From the NCBI GenBank assembly GCA_049325575.1, contig JBMOLK010000218.1:1-56608 (forward strand): 56,608 nucleotides of DNA, read 5' to 3'. Source of the DNA: JBMOLK01 sp049325575. Lineage in GTDB: Bacteria > Bacillota > Clostridia > Acetivibrionales > Acetivibrionaceae. Positions 1-8,987 of this stretch are shown in pieces (within the stretch, counting starts at the first letter, position 1; the number at the start of each line of letters is the position of its first letter). The notes beneath the pieces were generated by a model, which saw nothing but the letters and a program-made list of their open reading frames with translations, had not been told where the DNA came from and ran no database searches. A program made the position numbers and the translations under genes.

Positions 1-36
1 CTTGACTCATATAAAATTTTATCCATCGCTTACCAT

Positions 37-65
37 ATAAAAAAGCACCTCCTTTTGAAGGTGCT
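37..65 (-). terminator. Rho-independent terminator
   Basis: On the minus strand a hairpin with 7-bp arms (AGCACCT/AGGTGCT, 44-65) is followed by a run of six T. It lies downstream of the minus-strand toxin/immunity pair and probably ends that transcript. Confidence 0.75.
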
Positions 66-157
66 GATCAATCAAAAATTAATATTTCCCAGGGGAGTTG
101 TCAACTAAAGTACCGTTCAGGACAAATAATTAATTCCCTCCTACTCGATTGTTTGGC

Positions 158-212
158 TAGGTTTTATATTTTTTTACTTAAAACTATTATAAAGCTTAAA
201 ACACTCATAAAT
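158..212. repeat. Short dispersed repeat, copy 1 (3' flank of the DUF2019 gene)
   Basis: The segment TTTTATATTTTTTT-ACTTAAAACTATTATAA recurs, with a few differences, at about 7377-7430. Both copies lie immediately 3' of a minus-strand gene. The copies could be remnants of duplicated gene ends. Confidence 0.5.
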
Positions 213-561
213 CTTTCCATTCAAATTTTATCTCACCTTTTTTATACAAATCTAAAAACATTTTGGAACTAAAGCCTATTTCTCCTTCTTTTTCTGACAA
301 TTTCACCATAGTATCTATTGCATCACTGGGAGCAACTAAAGCCACATAAGTTGCTGCATTTAGTTTTACATAGTCATTAGGATGGTTTAGTAAACAAATA
401 AGCTTTTCCAAATTATAACTTTCATATAATTCTTTTGATACTTTATTTAATAAATCTACTTGTTTGTTTATAATTCTTGGAACTCCGTCTTTTTCTCTTT
501 CTTCTCCATATTTTATTGAAGCTTCTTCAAACTTTTTAATTAGAATTTCAGTATTTCTCAT
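205..561 (-). CDS. DUF2019 protein, likely immunity protein of the adjacent toxin
   Basis: This 118-aa soluble, helical protein has no signal peptide. Its second half (HPNDYVKLNAATYVALVAP, then a stretch ending near FLDLYKKGEIKF) matches the DUF2019 family, a small HEAT-like domain. I chose the second Met (MRNTEI): AAAGG lies 11 nt upstream of it, whereas the same AAAGG touches the upstream ATG at 570. The gene starts 18 nt after the stop of the 1269-aa secreted toxin and on the same strand, which is the usual place for an immunity gene of a polymorphic toxin. The family match is seen in the sequence; the immunity role is inferred from position. Alternatively it could be an unrelated HEAT-like adaptor. 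Confidence 0.75.
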   Translation of the reverse strand: MRNTEILIKKFEEASIKYGEEREKDGVPRIINKQVDLLNKVSKELYESYNLEKLICLLNHPNDYVKLNAATYVALVAPSDAIDTMVKLSEKEGEIGFSSKMFLDLYKKGEIKFEWKDL

Positions 562-579
562 AAAACACACATCCTTTGT

Positions 580-3500
580 TTATAATTTCGGTATAAATTC
601 CCATCCGTTCTTAGTAGCCCTAACCTTACCGTACTTTTGCAAAACACTTATTCCAAAATCGAACTGATAATCAAAACTTTTTCCAACTAACCATTCTCTA
701 ACTCTTAACGTAGTTGAAATTGTAGGGTTCTTAGATAAATAGTAATCGCTTATTTTTTGATGTATGCTTCCGCTGCCATGAGGAACAGCAATAACATTTC
801 TTAGATTCTGTACTGTTCTAGTGTTAAAACCTGAGTTCTGTATCTGATTCTGTTCCACTATATGATGCCATACATTTCCTGCTCCTGCATTCATCTTCTT
901 TTTTAAGTCATTAACATTTTTAAAACTTCTATCTGGAATAAAAGCTTCCCGTATCCAGCTATAGGAAATATTATCAATGTGTTTTAGTTTATTAAGAGCT
1001 TCGTCACCAAACTCTAGAATCAGATCAGCAGCTTCTACTCCGTGTTTCCTATGCTTGATTAGTAGGTCAACACCCTCGTCCCCATACTTCTCTGCTATAA
1101 GTATAATAGTATCATCAGTGTTCTTATATAATTCAATAAGATTACCGCCATGTTTCTGAATATATGGTACAATAAAATCACCATATTTGCTATGCAATTG
1201 AAGTGCAACTTCTAAATGTTTTAAGTTAGGAACACTTTTTATAATCTTGACGCCTTTTGTAGTGGATTTTACCTCACTTAAGCATAAGAAAGCTAGCCCT
1301 TTATCCAGATTATTTAATTCATCATCGGTAAAGAAATCTCTTCCATATATAGCTTCCCCAATCCCTCTATAGTCACCTAAGAGAGGTATCCAACTAGTTA
1401 AAAATGAAGTAAGAAATTCCTTCAAGGCATTACTATGGATATCTATACTGTTGCCATTGAAATAATTACTATAATTTAAGACCAATCCTTTTTTTACAGT
1501 TTCAATTCCATATTTTGAGTTGTTAGTTATACTGCTATTCTTTACGCTTATCTTTGCTCCGGTATATTTTGCTAAGATACCTATTTCATTTGACATAAAA
1601 GAGCATTTAGAAGCTTCTACATTAACCTTGCCGTTGCTATAATTAGATACATACAATCCATATTTACTATTAGTTACCGTTGTATTTTTTAGATCTAGAT
1701 TTGCACCAGAGGTACCTTGTACATATATCCCAGAGCCGTCAAATAAACTATTTGAGATATTTACATTAGCCAGGCCTTCTACGTGAACCCCCGAACCACC
1801 ATTAGCAAAAAATCTTGCATTATTCAATTTGACTATTGGAGGACCTTCCTTGCCATACCCATAAGTCTTTGACGTTATTTTTATAGGTGAAAATGTGTTA
1901 CCTATTAATAGATTATTTACATCTAATAAAGCTTTATCTCCTGATATAGTAAACCCTACATATGCTTTACATATCTCGACATTATTTAACCTGGCATATC
2001 CATGTGACCTAATTCTTATCCCAGGCCATTCTTCCCACAGATCGTCACCTTTTAGGCCTGTATCAAAAACTACAGGAGTTAATCCATTCTCAACGATAAG
2101 ATAACCACCTATATCCAGTGCCATCCTATTAAGTTGATTTCCTTCATTATATGCAAAAACTTTTGTACCTGGTATTATTCTAAGAGCTTTAGAAAGTGGG
2201 ACATCTACAGTGCTATAGATGTGAATTCTACCTTTCCATTCTTCATCTCTGGTAAGCTCATACTTATACCCATTGTCAATAATTCTGTCGACAATTTTAG
2301 GATCTAATCTCTTATCATCTACTTCTTTTTTATCAGAATAACCATCACCATCGGTGTCCTTCTTATTCGGGTTTGTACCAAGCTGTTTTTCCTTATTATC
2401 ATTTAGCCCGTCATTATCAGAATCTTTTAACAAGGGTTTAGATGCAAGCAATTTAACTTCTGGATAATCTATTACTAAATCGCCATCAGTATCTGATAGA
2501 TTTGGGTCGCTGAACATACGATAGTAACTATATTCAACTCCGAGAATACTAAGTTTTATAGGAGCACCAATTTCTTCACCATCACTTAGTCCATCACCAT
2601 CACTGTCTGGATTATTAGGATCAGTAAATATTAATCTATTATATATAGATCCTACACGCATCCCCTTAGTTTCTACATCGTCACAGATTCCGTCGTTGTC
2701 ACTATCCTTAGGGTCATTAACAATTTCAATAATGCGGTCATAAACTAATGGTAACTGGTCTGCACTAGAGACAGGGAAATATTGGCCTCCAGTACTCTCG
2801 GCTATACTGCGTAGTAAGCTCTCATCAACACTGCTGCCAAGGCCTATAGTATATATTGTTATACCGTTCTGCTTAGCTTGTTCAGTTAACGAGTAGTCAT
2901 AACTTCCTTCTCCGTCTGTTAGCAGTATTTCAACTTTGATCCTATTTTCACTACTATTATCAATTATTTCTTTATTAGCAACTAATACCCCGCTCCCGAT
3001 ATCAGTGCCACCACTTGAATCAATACTATCTATAGCCTCTTTAATAGCTTCATAATCTGTAGTTAATGGTTGTAAAAGATCTGCTTCATCGTCAAAGTCT
3101 ACAACACCTGCTCTATCGCCGGTAATGACTCCGACTCTATCACCCGGTACTAATGCATCTACAAAACTCTTTGCTGCAGTTTTTCTATAATCGTTTGGAT
3201 CGTTCCACGACATACTACCGGATGAATCCAGTATGAACATTACATCCATAAACTGAGTAATTTGATTAGAAGTGCGTTCTCCAACATTGAAGGGTACTTG
3301 CCATACAGAACCCCAGTTGGGTATATAAAATAAGGTATATAGGGAAAAATGATTTGTTTCTCCCCAAACGACCCCATTCTCTATGTCTATTCCCTGAATA
3401 TCTAAAGGAACATAAGTTAAATTTTCTTCGTCAAAATAAACCATTTTGACATTTGCAATATCGTTATTAGGTATACTATTAATGTTAACTGGAAATTTAA

Positions 3501-4389
3501 TTTTTGCTTTTTCGAATGGAACTTCTGAACTTATATCAATTAATGGTGATATCCTTGCACTATTATCTAATAAATAAGATTCATCAATACACTGCTTAAT
3601 GCTTACTTTATCTAAAGCATCTCCCTGTGCCTGGATTTCAACTTGTACCAGAGTGATATTATCTTTAACGGTTTGAGAATAAAATTCCTGATTATCGGAT
3701 ATGCCATCTTCATCAGTATCTTTATTTAAAGGGTTTGTTCCTAAACGAACTTCGCTTTCATCATTAAGCTCATCACCATCTGAATCAGGAGTTAAAGGGT
3801 CAGTACCTAGTTCTTGTTCCCTTAGGTTTGTTAATTTATCATTATCGTAGTCTTCTTCTCCATCATTTAAGCCATCATTATCTGTATCATTATTCAAAGG
3901 GTCTATGCCGCCTTGAAATTTCTGCATTTCAAAGTAGTTGTACAGACCATCTCCATCATAGTCATCGTTAGGTTTGTTTAGTAATGTACTGTATAGTTTA
4001 TTTCTTTCGCAAATTCTATTTTTTATATCAGTTAACAGCTTCCATGAACTATGATATGATTTAAATGCTTCCTTATATAATTCATCAGATTCGTATTCAG
4101 AGCCTTCAAGATATAGTTGGTTTGCTTTTTCATAATCAGTTGTATTTATATTTGGCATAAAATACTGACTATCAAATTCAATAGAGTTTAGTAACTCTTC
4201 AGCTTTTTCCCGGTGCACCTTTGCTGCATTTTCATTTGCTTCATTTCCGTTTTTTTGTTTTTGATTATTATTGTTACTTGCAAATGCACTAACACTAGGA
4301 TCAATAGTACTATTAAAACCTAGATAGTTAAGTAGTAAAAAAGTAATAACTAAGCATGCGAATAACTTGTTTAATTTTGACTTAAACAT
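580..4389 (-). CDS. Secreted polymorphic toxin: TSP3 repeats, vWA, beta-helix, pre-toxin, HNH-like nuclease
   Basis: A 1269-aa protein with an N-terminal signal peptide (hydrophobic core about 8-24). Residues 143-235 and 562-697 carry thrombospondin type 3-like calcium repeats (DTDNDGLNDGEE, DSDGDGLSDGEE). Residues 382-555 form a von Willebrand A domain with the metal-binding DSSGS at 388-392. Residues 720-985 look like a right-handed beta-helix with repeated Asn/Ser-rich turns. Residues 995-1050 (PLLGDYRGIGEAIYGRDFF) resemble the pre-toxin PT-TG domain. The tip, 1140-1269, has WHHIVEQNQ (1174-1182) and a later SIHQKISDYY with H1210, a WHH/HNH-endonuclease pattern of polymorphic toxins. GGGGGG precedes the ATG by 7 nt. 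The domain order, from surface presentation to nuclease tip, and the downstream DUF2019 gene make a contact-dependent or secreted DNase likely. No dedicated export system is seen nearby. Confidence 0.8.
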   Translation of the reverse strand: MFKSKLNKLFACLVITFLLLNYLGFNSTIDPSVSAFASNNNNQKQKNGNEANENAAKVHREKAEELLNSIEFDSQYFMPNINTTDYEKANQLYLEGSEYESDELYKEAFKSYHSSWKLLTDIKNRICERNKLYSTLLNKPNDDYDGDGLYNYFEMQKFQGGIDPLNNDTDNDGLNDGEEDYDNDKLTNLREQELGTDPLTPDSDGDELNDESEVRLGTNPLNKDTDEDGISDNQEFYSQTVKDNITLVQVEIQAQGDALDKVSIKQCIDESYLLDNSARISPLIDISSEVPFEKAKIKFPVNINSIPNNDIANVKMVYFDEENLTYVPLDIQGIDIENGVVWGETNHFSLYTLFYIPNWGSVWQVPFNVGERTSNQITQFMDVMFILDSSGSMSWNDPNDYRKTAAKSFVDALVPGDRVGVITGDRAGVVDFDDEADLLQPLTTDYEAIKEAIDSIDSSGGTDIGSGVLVANKEIIDNSSENRIKVEILLTDGEGSYDYSLTEQAKQNGITIYTIGLGSSVDESLLRSIAESTGGQYFPVSSADQLPLVYDRIIEIVNDPKDSDNDGICDDVETKGMRVGSIYNRLIFTDPNNPDSDGDGLSDGEEIGAPIKLSILGVEYSYYRMFSDPNLSDTDGDLVIDYPEVKLLASKPLLKDSDNDGLNDNKEKQLGTNPNKKDTDGDGYSDKKEVDDKRLDPKIVDRIIDNGYKYELTRDEEWKGRIHIYSTVDVPLSKALRIIPGTKVFAYNEGNQLNRMALDIGGYLIVENGLTPVVFDTGLKGDDLWEEWPGIRIRSHGYARLNNVEICKAYVGFTISGDKALLDVNNLLIGNTFSPIKITSKTYGYGKEGPPIVKLNNARFFANGGSGVHVEGLANVNISNSLFDGSGIYVQGTSGANLDLKNTTVTNSKYGLYVSNYSNGKVNVEASKCSFMSNEIGILAKYTGAKISVKNSSITNNSKYGIETVKKGLVLNYSNYFNGNSIDIHSNALKEFLTSFLTSWIPLLGDYRGIGEAIYGRDFFTDDELNNLDKGLAFLCLSEVKSTTKGVKIIKSVPNLKHLEVALQLHSKYGDFIVPYIQKHGGNLIELYKNTDDTIILIAEKYGDEGVDLLIKHRKHGVEAADLILEFGDEALNKLKHIDNISYSWIREAFIPDRSFKNVNDLKKKMNAGAGNVWHHIVEQNQIQNSGFNTRTVQNLRNVIAVPHGSGSIHQKISDYYLSKNPTISTTLRVREWLVGKSFDYQFDFGISVLQKYGKVRATKNGWEFIPKL

Positions 4390-4685
4390 ATAATACCCCC
4401 CGTTTTTTATTTATTTGTCTACAACTTAGGCACTTTCTTGTCATAGTTATTTGTTTGTTCCTCATTCCTTTCACAATTATTCTCAATAAATACATAGTAC
4501 TAGTAATATTAAAATACAAAATTATTAAAGCCGGTAAAAGTGCCAGAAGTAACAATTTTTTTTCTAATAAAGTGACTAGAGTCACATTCTCGAATTAGGT
4601 ATAGGGTGTGGAATCCTGGAGTAAACAGGATAAGAAAAATAGTTCCAGGTAGCAAAAAAATTGCTTTAGAAAAGATAATAAATTA
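4390..4685. other. Intergenic region upstream of the toxin gene
   Basis: AT-rich stretch between the toxin and the subtilisin gene. It must hold the toxin promoter on the minus strand, but I see no convincing -35/-10 pair. A 67-codon minus-strand frame (4382-4585) lacks a ribosome binding site and is not called. Confidence 0.4.
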
Positions 4686-4708
4686 AGCACTAGATAAACT
4701 CTAGTGCT
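4686..4708 (-). terminator. Hairpin terminator after the subtilisin gene
   Basis: Perfect 9-bp inverted repeat AGCACTAGA/TCTAGTGCT with a 5-nt loop, just after the minus-strand protease stop. The downstream minus-strand sequence is T-rich (TTAATTTATT) but not a clean T-run. Confidence 0.55.
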
Positions 4709-4742
4709 ATTAGTAGGTTAGGAATATTTACACTGTTAATTT

Positions 4743-5640
4743 TTAGGGCACAACTCGACCTGTAACTTGATTCGCTGTATAACCGCTGTCACACCTCCAC
4801 CAGCCATCTGCTCCCTGATACTGGAAGGATGAGCCTGTTGACAGCCATGTGTGTATTCTAGTGGCACTGTTGCCGTAATCATATAATGTTGCTATGTCAG
4901 ACTTGCCGTCCCCGTTATAATCTCCGGAAACTACTCTTCCGGTTACATTGCTGGCTGTATAACCACTATCACATCTCCACCAGCCATCAGCCCCCTGGTA
5001 TTGGAAGGATGAGCCTGTTGACACCCAGACGTGTATTCTAGTAGCACCATTACCGTAATCATATAATGTTGCTATGTCAGACTTGCCGTCCCCGTTATAA
5101 TCTCCAGAAACTACTCTTCCGGTTACATTACTGGCTGTATAACCGCTGTCACATCTCCACCAGCCATCAGCCCCCTGGTATTGGAAGGATGAGCCTGTTG
5201 ACAGCCAGACGTGTATTCTAGTAGCACCATTACCGTAATCATAGAGTGTTGCTATATCAGACTTGCCGTCTCCGTTATAATCTCCAGAAACTACTCTTCC
5301 GGTTACATTACTGGCTGTATAACCGCTGTCACATCTCCACCAACCATCAGCCCCCTGGTATTGGAAGGATGAGCCTGTTGACAGCCAGACGTGTATTCTA
5401 GTAGCACCATTAGTATAATCATATAGTGTTGCGATATCATTTTTTCCATCTCCGTTATAATCTCCGGAAACTACTCTTCTAGTTACATCACTGGCTGTAT
5501 AACCACTGTCACATCTCCACCAGCCATCCGACCCTTGGTATTGAAACAGTGACCCTGTTGATAAGAAAGTATGTATTCTTGTTGCACCATTTCCATAATC
5601 ATATAAAGCTGCAATATCATCTTTTCCATCCCCATTAAAA
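4743..5640. repeat. Five tandem 180-bp in-frame repeats
   Basis: The 3' part of the protease gene repeats every 180 nt, best seen in the near-identical stretches at 4981-5040, 5161-5220 and 5341-5400. The three middle copies are almost identical at DNA level, while the outer two have drifted. This suggests recent unequal crossing-over or gene conversion inside the array. Confidence 0.9.
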
Positions 5641-7004
5641 CTGTACTTTGCTTTTACGACATTGGACAGTGTTTTATATACGTTTAACCTACCTCCACTT
5701 GCAGTCTTATCACTAAGTTGCGCTAATTTATCAACACCATTCAATATATTAGCTTTCAATTCTTGGGTTGATAAGTTAAGATTATAGGCTTTTAATAGAG
5801 CAGCAGCACCAGAAACATGTGGAGTAGCCATTGATGTGCCTGATAGATATTGATAACTATTACCTGGCCTACAACTCCAAATACTAACACCAGGTGCAGC
5901 AATATCAACCGAATTTACGCCGTAGCAAGAGAAAGAAGCAAGATTATCATTACTATCCGTAGCAGCTACCGAAATAATGTTGTTACAGTCATAACTTGCT
6001 GGATAGAAAGGGCTACTGTCATTATTTGTCCCTCTATTTCCAGCTGCAGCAACAAATAATCCACCAGCAGCAATTACATCACGTAGTGCTTGACTATAAC
6101 CGCCACCACCCCAACTGTTACTTGTTATAGGAAAGCCCATTTTGTTTGCATAGTCCACAGCTTTAATAGCATTTGAAGTATAACCGCTTCCGTTATTGTC
6201 TAAGAATTTAAGTGCAACAAGCTTTGCTTTCCAAGTTACCCCAGCAACGCCTATTCCATTATTACCAACTCCAGCAATTGTGCCGGCACAATGAGTTCCG
6301 TGGTAATGATCATCCATAGGGTTATTATCATTATTTACAAAATCCCATCCATAAATATCATCAATATATCCATTTTTATCATCATCTATTCCATTGTTAG
6401 GTATTTCACCAGGGTTCTTCCACATATTATCTTTTAAATCAGGGTGATTATAGTCAATCCCGGTATCTATAACACCTACTACTACCGAAGAATTACCAGT
6501 CGTTTTATCCCATGCCTGAGGGGCACTGATTTTATTCATCCCATAGAGTTTGCTAAAATCAGGGTCATTGGGAACAGTATTATCTGTTTTAAGTTCATAA
6601 TCCGGCTCAGCATACTTAATATAAGAGTTACTCTTTAGTTTGTCAATTGCTTCTAATACACCTTGTTGACTGCTATCTTTCAGTTTTAAAAGAACTATTT
6701 TATTCTTAAGAGATGCACTAGTTGTCACTGTGTCTTGTAATTGCATGGGTGTTGTCAGTTCCTCAACCGAATTAATATCAATACCAGAAAAAGCACTTAC
6801 AGTGTGGACAGAATTTTCATATCCTTCTTTAAACACAACAATTACTTGCCCAGGCACAAAAGGATTTTGATAATTGCTTTGGTCATAAATCATTGACATG
6901 TTTGGGTTTTCTTCCTGTGCTAAACCAACTTGATTTGGTATAATTCCTAATGTTACTAGAAACAAAAATACCAGAACTTTTGACATTAAGTGCGTAAGCT
7001 TCAT
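4743..7004 (-). CDS. Secreted subtilisin-like (S8) serine protease with C-terminal VCBS/FG-GAP-like repeats
   Basis: A 753-aa preproprotease. A signal peptide is followed by an inhibitor-like prodomain (VPGQVIVVFKEGY) and an S8 catalytic domain. Numbered from an upstream in-frame Met at 7022, the triad is D186 (VIDTGID), H241 (HGTH) and S397 (GTSMATPH), with the oxyanion Asn at N329. Residues about 458-759 are five copies of a 60-aa unit (NGDGKSDIATLYDYGNGATR, DGWWRCDSGYTAS), a VCBS/FG-GAP-type calcium-binding repeat. I start at M7 (7004) because GGGGG lies 11 nt upstream; the ATG at 7022 has no Shine-Dalgarno. The protein should be secreted and self-processing. The repeats may bind cell wall or carbohydrate (inference). 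It is encoded alone. Confidence 0.9.
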   Translation of the reverse strand: MKLTHLMSKVLVFLFLVTLGIIPNQVGLAQEENPNMSMIYDQSNYQNPFVPGQVIVVFKEGYENSVHTVSAFSGIDINSVEELTTPMQLQDTVTTSASLKNKIVLLKLKDSSQQGVLEAIDKLKSNSYIKYAEPDYELKTDNTVPNDPDFSKLYGMNKISAPQAWDKTTGNSSVVVGVIDTGIDYNHPDLKDNMWKNPGEIPNNGIDDDKNGYIDDIYGWDFVNNDNNPMDDHYHGTHCAGTIAGVGNNGIGVAGVTWKAKLVALKFLDNNGSGYTSNAIKAVDYANKMGFPITSNSWGGGGYSQALRDVIAAGGLFVAAAGNRGTNNDSSPFYPASYDCNNIISVAATDSNDNLASFSCYGVNSVDIAAPGVSIWSCRPGNSYQYLSGTSMATPHVSGAAALLKAYNLNLSTQELKANILNGVDKLAQLSDKTASGGRLNVYKTLSNVVKAKYSFNGDGKDDIAALYDYGNGATRIHTFLSTGSLFQYQGSDGWWRCDSGYTASDVTRRVVSGDYNGDGKNDIATLYDYTNGATRIHVWLSTGSSFQYQGADGWWRCDSGYTASNVTGRVVSGDYNGDGKSDIATLYDYGNGATRIHVWLSTGSSFQYQGADGWWRCDSGYTASNVTGRVVSGDYNGDGKSDIATLYDYGNGATRIHVWVSTGSSFQYQGADGWWRCDSGYTASNVTGRVVSGDYNGDGKSDIATLYDYGNSATRIHTWLSTGSSFQYQGADGWWRCDSGYTANQVTGRVVP

Positions 7005-7446
7005 TTTTATCCAAACCCCCATAGTTTAATATTTAACACTTTCTTGTATTCAAGACAAAAGCGTCAACTTAATTATATATTAGCAATAGAAAATATAAGT
7101 TACAAAAAAGTTAAAGATTGTTAATGCAGAGTGTGAAACGAAAAAAATCGTAAGGGCAGATAAAAAATAATAAAAACCATGCGTTCATACCTTACCTTGT
7201 TTGATTCAGAATTTACAGATTATGGTTTTAAATTCAGTCTAAAATCACTTAAAACCAACTTAAATGGGTTGTGATGCAGTGAATCCAATGCTTTAACGGC
7301 GTCAGTCTTTAACTGCGGTATAACACTTATATAAATGTCAGATATTATGGACGCTTTAAAAATAGTTAATAAAATTAGTAGGTTTAGTTTTATATTTTTT
7401 GCTTAAAACTATTATAAGATTTGAAACTTCAATATTGATTATGATC
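7005..7446. other. Intergenic region, AT-rich
   Basis: About 440 bp upstream of the protease and downstream of the 7447 gene. A 40-50-nt segment near 7377-7430 resembles 158-212 (see repeat entry). I see no gene and no clear promoter. Confidence 0.4.
7377..7430. repeat. Short dispersed repeat, copy 2 (3' flank of the 7447 gene)
   Basis: Counterpart of 158-212: both contain CTTAAAACTATTATAA preceded by TTTTATATTTTTT. It lies just 3' of the minus-strand gene ending at 7447. Confidence 0.5.
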
Positions 7447-8130
7447 CTATTTGTTTTTAGCATTTTCTACTAAATTCTTAATTCCTTCAAATCTATTCTG
7501 GTTATCCTTGACCCACTTCTCCCATTTAACCTTATCATTATCAGCCGGAATAGAACTATCGCCTGACATAATTGCCCTTAGCGCATCTACCATATAGTAA
7601 TTCCCTGATTTTATTTCTTGTATTAGATATGGTACAGCAGGTATGCCAAGCTTTTTTACATCTTCCATTTTTAACTCAATATTCTTTGTATTGTTCTGTT
7701 TAAATGCTTCTTTTAGCTCATTAATTTTAATAGATACAGTTTTCAAGTGCTTATTCCACATACCTAACCAAACGGTAGTTCTGTCCCATTCCTTTAAACT
7801 CACTTTAGATATCCTTTGTACAGCAGCTACTAAACTATAGCCTGTAATACCACTGTCTTTTTCTATTACTTCAATTAAATAGGGTATATACTCTGGCCCT
7901 AAACTAGCTATGGCCTCGAATTTATCATTTTCATATTTGCCTTTGATATTTGCTTCAGACGCGATAAGAATATCTTGGTTACAATAATCTTGCCACTCTT
8001 GAATTCTTCTATCAACTTCCTGTCTTAAAACAGTATCTGTGTTTAAATTTGCTAGCGATATTGAAACTGTAACAATAACTAAGAGAACTAATAATAGTGA
8101 TGATAAAATAATCTTTTTTTTGGTTTTCAT
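7447..8130 (-). CDS. Membrane-anchored or secreted hypothetical protein with HEAT-like segments
   Basis: A 227-aa protein with basic residues then a hydrophobic helix (8-28), so a signal anchor or signal peptide, with the rest outside the cell. Two segments, LGPEYIPYLIEVIEK and LGIPAVPYLIQEIKSGNYY, look like PBS-lyase/HEAT-like repeats. A tryptophan-rich C-terminus (WEKWVKDNQNRF) follows. I do not recognise a named family. A divergently oriented distant relative at 8349 has the same layout: signal anchor, LGIEHLPEII, LGLFAVPFIMDEL, W-x-x-W near the end. The pair is probably an old duplication, perhaps of surface or immunity-like proteins. Confidence 0.7.
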   Translation of the reverse strand: MKTKKKIILSSLLLVLLVIVTVSISLANLNTDTVLRQEVDRRIQEWQDYCNQDILIASEANIKGKYENDKFEAIASLGPEYIPYLIEVIEKDSGITGYSLVAAVQRISKVSLKEWDRTTVWLGMWNKHLKTVSIKINELKEAFKQNNTKNIELKMEDVKKLGIPAVPYLIQEIKSGNYYMVDALRAIMSGDSSIPADNDKVKWEKWVKDNQNRFEGIKNLVENAKNK

Positions 8131-8286
8131 ACAAAAATCATTCCCCTCTTAAGGTCCCACATATTTATAATAACCTTGCGGTTTTCCGTAGGTTGCATCT
8201 ATGTATATGGAGTACTATAATAAAAGTGCAGTCGCAAAACTCACGAAAACTTGATAGAATTATATCAAATGAAGTGAGGGAGAACA

Positions 8287-8325
8287 ATGACTGCCTATGA
8301 AAAAACCTTTAAGGTAGTAACCTAA
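8287..8325 (+). CDS. Possible 12-codon leader or remnant reading frame
   Basis: A short frame, MTAYEKTFKVVT-stop, follows a good GAGGGAG ribosome binding site with 5 nt spacing. It sits in the intergenic region just upstream of the 8349 gene. It could be a leader peptide or the start of a deleted gene; it is too short to decide. Confidence 0.25.
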   Translation: MTAYEKTFKVVT

Positions 8326-8348
8326 TATGATGTATGAGGATATCAAAT

Positions 8349-8987
8349 ATGAAAACAAAACTGCTCTTATTACTTTTTACAATAATATCTATTATGTTTG
8401 CTCTTACATATACTACATACTCTAAAAGGCCGTATTACCCCACTAACCCTATAGATCAGGCACTAATTAAATGGGTCGATTATTCCCAAAGTAATCCACA
8501 GGATATAACCAAATCCTATAGTAATTTGTTTACTCAGGAAGACAAGAAGTTTAAAGAACTCTTTTTAAATTTAGGCATAGAGCATCTGCCGGAAATTATA
8601 GAAAGAGTTAACGATGACCGGTGGGGATTTTTAATGATAGATTGTGTACAAGGTATGACAAAAATTAAAAATGTTTGGAATATAGGTTCAAGTAAAGAAC
8701 AAAGAAAAGCCTGGCTGGATAAATTTAAAGAGACAGTTAATTCAGCTGAAAAAAGGGTTAAGTCAAAAGATGACATTCAAAGCTTGGGGTTATTTGCAGT
8801 ACCTTTTATAATGGATGAACTGGAAAAAGAAAATTATGAATATTTAGAATACCTGCCTGATTTAGTGGATGAATATACCGGATTGAGCAAAGGTGAATTG
8901 CAAAAAAAGGATATTGCATTTTGGAAGCGGTGGTCTAAAAAACATGAAAGAGATATAAAGGTACTAAGAAACATTGCCTTACAATAA
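8349..8987 (+). CDS. Membrane-anchored hypothetical protein, distant relative of the 7447 gene
   Basis: A 212-aa protein. I start at the ATG at 8349 because AGGA lies 8 nt upstream; the ATG at 8334 has no ribosome binding site. It has an N-terminal hydrophobic helix and an extracellular helical part. Two HEAT-like segments, LGIEHLPEIIERV and LGLFAVPFIMDELEKENYE, align with those of the divergent 7447 gene. The end, FWKRWSKKHERDIKVLRNIALQ, parallels the relative, but the last codons and the stop (from about 8981) fall inside sequence homologous to a decayed oxidoreductase gene. The native C-terminus was therefore probably lost and replaced. Function unknown. Confidence 0.7.
   Translation: MKTKLLLLLFTIISIMFALTYTTYSKRPYYPTNPIDQALIKWVDYSQSNPQDITKSYSNLFTQEDKKFKELFLNLGIEHLPEIIERVNDDRWGFLMIDCVQGMTKIKNVWNIGSSKEQRKAWLDKFKETVNSAEKRVKSKDDIQSLGLFAVPFIMDELEKENYEYLEYLPDLVDEYTGLSKGELQKKDIAFWKRWSKKHERDIKVLRNIALQ

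Noticed and set aside
4382..4585. 67-codon minus-strand frame upstream of the toxin
   Set aside because: No ribosome binding site, it overlaps the toxin start, and its sequence is AT-rich and low in complexity.
4743..5640. Repeat array as a possible CRISPR
   Set aside because: The unit is 180 bp, in frame and without spacers; it encodes protein repeats.
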